Assembly (NCBI GenBank): GCA_030248065.1
Contig: JASAMV010003635.1
Location: 1 to 64,000 of the forward strand
DNA: 64,000 bases
Direction: 5' to 3'
Source: Rhynchonema sp. JSB1_4
Lineage: Eukaryota; Nematoda; Chromadorea; Monhysterida; Xyalidae
Part shown: positions 61,986 through 64,000 of the stretch, one piece after another
How the letters are laid out: every line of letters starts with the position of its first letter
Position numbering within the stretch: position 1 is the stretch's first letter
The notes under the pieces: model-generated
Databases searched by the model: none
What the model saw: only the letters and a program-made list of their open reading frames with translations
What the model was told of the DNA's origin: nothing
Program-made: the position numbers and the translations under genes

Positions 61986-62940
61986 CAGTGTAGTTCCTGG
62001 GGTACACTATCCCCCAGTGGTGTAGCTACCCAGGCGGGGCGGCAACCTACTGTACCACCCAAAATGCGGGGCGGCAACCTACCTACTGTACCAGCCGAGC
62101 TAGGGGGGGGGGTCGTACCACTTGGGGGGGGGGGGTCATCTGGAAACCGAAATTTTTTATGTCTAAATACTGAAGAAAATGTGGCCTAAAACACTAATTT
62201 CGCGCGCAGCGCGCGATTTTTCGCCTATTTGCAGACAAATATGCTAATTTTATGCAATTTTAAGCCAAAAATGAATGTTTTGGGTGAAAAGTTAGGTGGG
62301 GCGGCAACCTACCTACTGTACCAGGGGAGGGGCGGCAACCTACCTACTGTACCAGGCGAGGGGCGGCAACCTACCTACTGTACCTTGGGGGGGGGACCCC
62401 CCACACCCCCCCCCCGCCACACCATTGCTATCCCCCTATCTCCCACTCCCCCTCCGGGTACACTATCTCCCCCAATTTTTGCCTAAAATAGGCATTTTTA
62501 GGCCTAAAATGGGCATTTTTATACAAAAAATGTGTGATTTTTAGGTCAATGTTTTCAAAAGTCGCCAAAATGCCCTTTTTATGAAGAATTTTTTCCAAAA
62601 AGGGGCAAAAATAGGTCAAATTTTCTACATTAAAAAGTGACTTTTCCCGAATTTGGGTCTTCCCCCCTTCCCCCCCAACGGGACCTAGCCAAAAAACTTC
62701 TGAATCGGCATTGAAATGCGATAAAACCTTTCCTGTGGTTTTCAGAGGTGCTGAAAACGATTATGGAAACCATTTTGACATCGCAGCTAAGCCTAACACC
62801 TGAAAGCCTGACTGAACCTGAATAAGCCTGACAAGCTGCTTGGAGCTCTTGTCCACCTGTTTGTACCTTATCCCCAGGCTTATGTTTAGCATTAGGCTTA
62901 GGCTTAGGCACCAGCCAGGAAGACCTGTCCATACAAATTT
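61986..62940. mobile_element. Composite insertion upstream of SCAPER, arm 2 only
   Basis: It starts CAGTGTAGTTCCTGGGG, the same end as the hAT MITE at 7784, and contains that element's interior at 62470-62660 (TTTTTGCCTAAAATAGGC). It also has four GGCGGCAACCTACCTACTG repeats (62070-62380), G/C runs, and a TTAGGC tract near 62892. No matching right terminus was found. Arm 1 is uninterrupted at about 6020-6040. Confidence 0.65.
62892..62909. repeat. Three TTAGGC units
   Basis: TTAGGC three times in tandem, with further degenerate AAGCCT/AGGCTT units nearby (62790-62830, 63410-63515). This hexamer is the nematode telomere unit, but here it is short and internal. Confidence 0.6.
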
Positions 62941-63224
62941 TCATGTGGACCATTTTCATTTTTGATTTGATTTGATTTGACCGACCCCAAATCGAAAAGG
63001 GTGGGGCCGGGCCGACCTCACCTCAGATGTTGGAGTTTAAAATCAGGCTGGTCCGCGATCCTGGCCTCTGATGTCCCTGTCCCGGTCCCGGAAATATACG
63101 GGCGGGACCTAGCCTAGCCCTGGCCAGAAAACTTCGTCCCCCGCCCAGACGTCGGGCGACGTCGGTTCTCTTTCATTTTGCCCCGGAGGAAGAATGGCGG
63201 AAAGCAAAACCGGGCTGATATTTT

Positions 63225-63655
63225 GGTTGAAGGAAGACTCATTACTATTGTAATCAGTTCATACTGCAGAGGCCCTGGAGGGAAGACTCATTATGGATTT
63301 GAAAATAAAGCGGATTAAACGGAATCCTCGTGATGAGCCTTCCCCCAGGGCAGTTTCCCAGGAAGGCTCATTATGTACTGTATGTTGTATATATGTTCCG
63401 CGTGTATCTGGCCTAAGCCTAAGTTTAAGCTTGAGCCAAGACTCAAGCCTAAACATCTGCGTAAACGTGAGTGTAAGCCTAAGCCTAATCCGAAGCTCAA
63501 GCCTGAGCCAAAGCCTTTGTTCAGGACCGAGTTCCAGCTTTAATCCATTTAATCCGCTTTATTTTGAAAAAATAATGAGTCTTCCCCCCAGCCTGCAAAA
63601 ATCCGTTTAATCCGGTTAATCCATTTAATCCGTTTTATTTATAATGAGTCTTCCC
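63225..63655. repeat. Repeats of GGAAGACTCATTA and AAGCCTAAG units, arm 2
   Basis: GGAAGACTCATTA (63231, 63282), its complement TAATGAGTCTTCC (63572, 63642), and the GATGAGCCTTCCCC / AGGAAGGCTCATTATG pair near 63331-63374. A tract of CCTAAGCCTAAG and AAGCCTGAGCC variants follows, then TTTAATCCGGTTAATCC units. It is arranged differently from arm 1 5305-5715. Confidence 0.6.
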
Positions 63656-64000
63656 GGCACGGATATATTTTATCACAGGGCGGACAGGTGGTTGGTGAAA
63701 CCCATCGTTATGTACTGTATTTGTATTAGGTCGTCCCCAGAGGTCATTTAGATTGTATGTCAAAACTTCATGTGGGAAAATACTTCATGCTGGTATAAAA
63801 CTTCATCTGTGTCAACAGTTCATGTCTAGAAACCTCATGTGAGACAACACTTCATGTCCATAGGTAAGGGGAACCGAGCGGTTTCTGCCTTCCCGCTCAC
63901 TTGTGCCTAACGCTGCAACAACCAAATGTGGTACATGGCTGTGTCTAGTACGTGGGTACACTTATCCAACACCAAATCAATTGGAAGGTGCAGCTATCGT
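63656..64000. other. Outer visible end of arm 2
   Basis: Plain match to arm 1 about 4969-5310, including the CATGAAGT repeat cluster. No gene is seen. Confidence 0.6.

Larger units (their letters stand above)
34328..64000 (-). repeat. Arm 2 of the giant inverted repeat
   Basis: Reverse complement of arm 1 from its inner border (GGGCACTGCGAG at 34328) to the window end, where it still matches arm 1 near 4969. It is longer than the visible arm 1 because of more private insertions. Confidence 0.95.

Noticed and set aside
62892..62909. A true telomere or chromosome end
   Set aside because: Only three exact units, with single-copy gene sequence continuing on both sides.

Overview
This is a window of animal nuclear genome. 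The genes are split by many GT-AG introns, and their products are animal proteins: SCAPER, the fused coenzyme A synthase COASY, a four-domain fasciclin, and the C11orf54/PTD012-type ester hydrolase. Compact genes, dense MITEs and no bacterial or plant signature suggest an invertebrate. Degenerate TTAGGC hexamer tracts recall nematode telomere repeats, but they do not identify the phylum.

The dominant structure is a very large inverted repeat. Arm 1 (about 4969-32491, continuing to an unknown extent outside the window pairing) and arm 2 (34328-64000, still homologous at the window edge) carry the same four genes in mirror order. They surround a single-copy spacer of about 1.8 kb (32492-34327). 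In arm 1, SCAPER (6230-18364) and COASY (18878-22487) are on the plus strand. The fasciclin gene (27583-23142) and the C11orf54-like gene (31485-29016) are on the minus strand. Arm 2 holds the second copies on opposite strands: C11orf54-like 35228-37693, fasciclin 39761-44863, COASY 48938-45514 and SCAPER 61789-49998. The exons I compared are open in both arms, with small coding differences. The introns differ by many indels and by mobile element insertions private to one arm. So either this is a real palindrome of two old, separately evolving copies, or two diverged haplotypes were joined head to head during assembly.

Left of the detectable arm (1-4968) there is a nearly perfect 487 bp foldback element, the last exon of a secreted-looking protein made of six cysteine-rich repeats, and a weak candidate for a small secreted peptide gene. 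The rest of that flank shows nothing I can name.

Mobile DNA is abundant, mostly in introns: a foldback family marked by CACGTGAC and TTCGACCAGCGTAAA; hAT-type MITEs with 8 bp target duplications; TA-flanked MITEs with TTGGTCGCACAATGAC ends; a nested TA-flanked palindrome; a tandemly doubled GTGTAAAGG foldback; a 5'-truncated LINE tail; tRNA-derived sequences; and GC-rich hairpins. The four genes do not form a pathway. SCAPER is an ER/cilium-linked protein, COASY makes coenzyme A, fasciclin is an adhesion protein and C11orf54 is a zinc ester hydrolase. Their shared context is the duplicated block itself.
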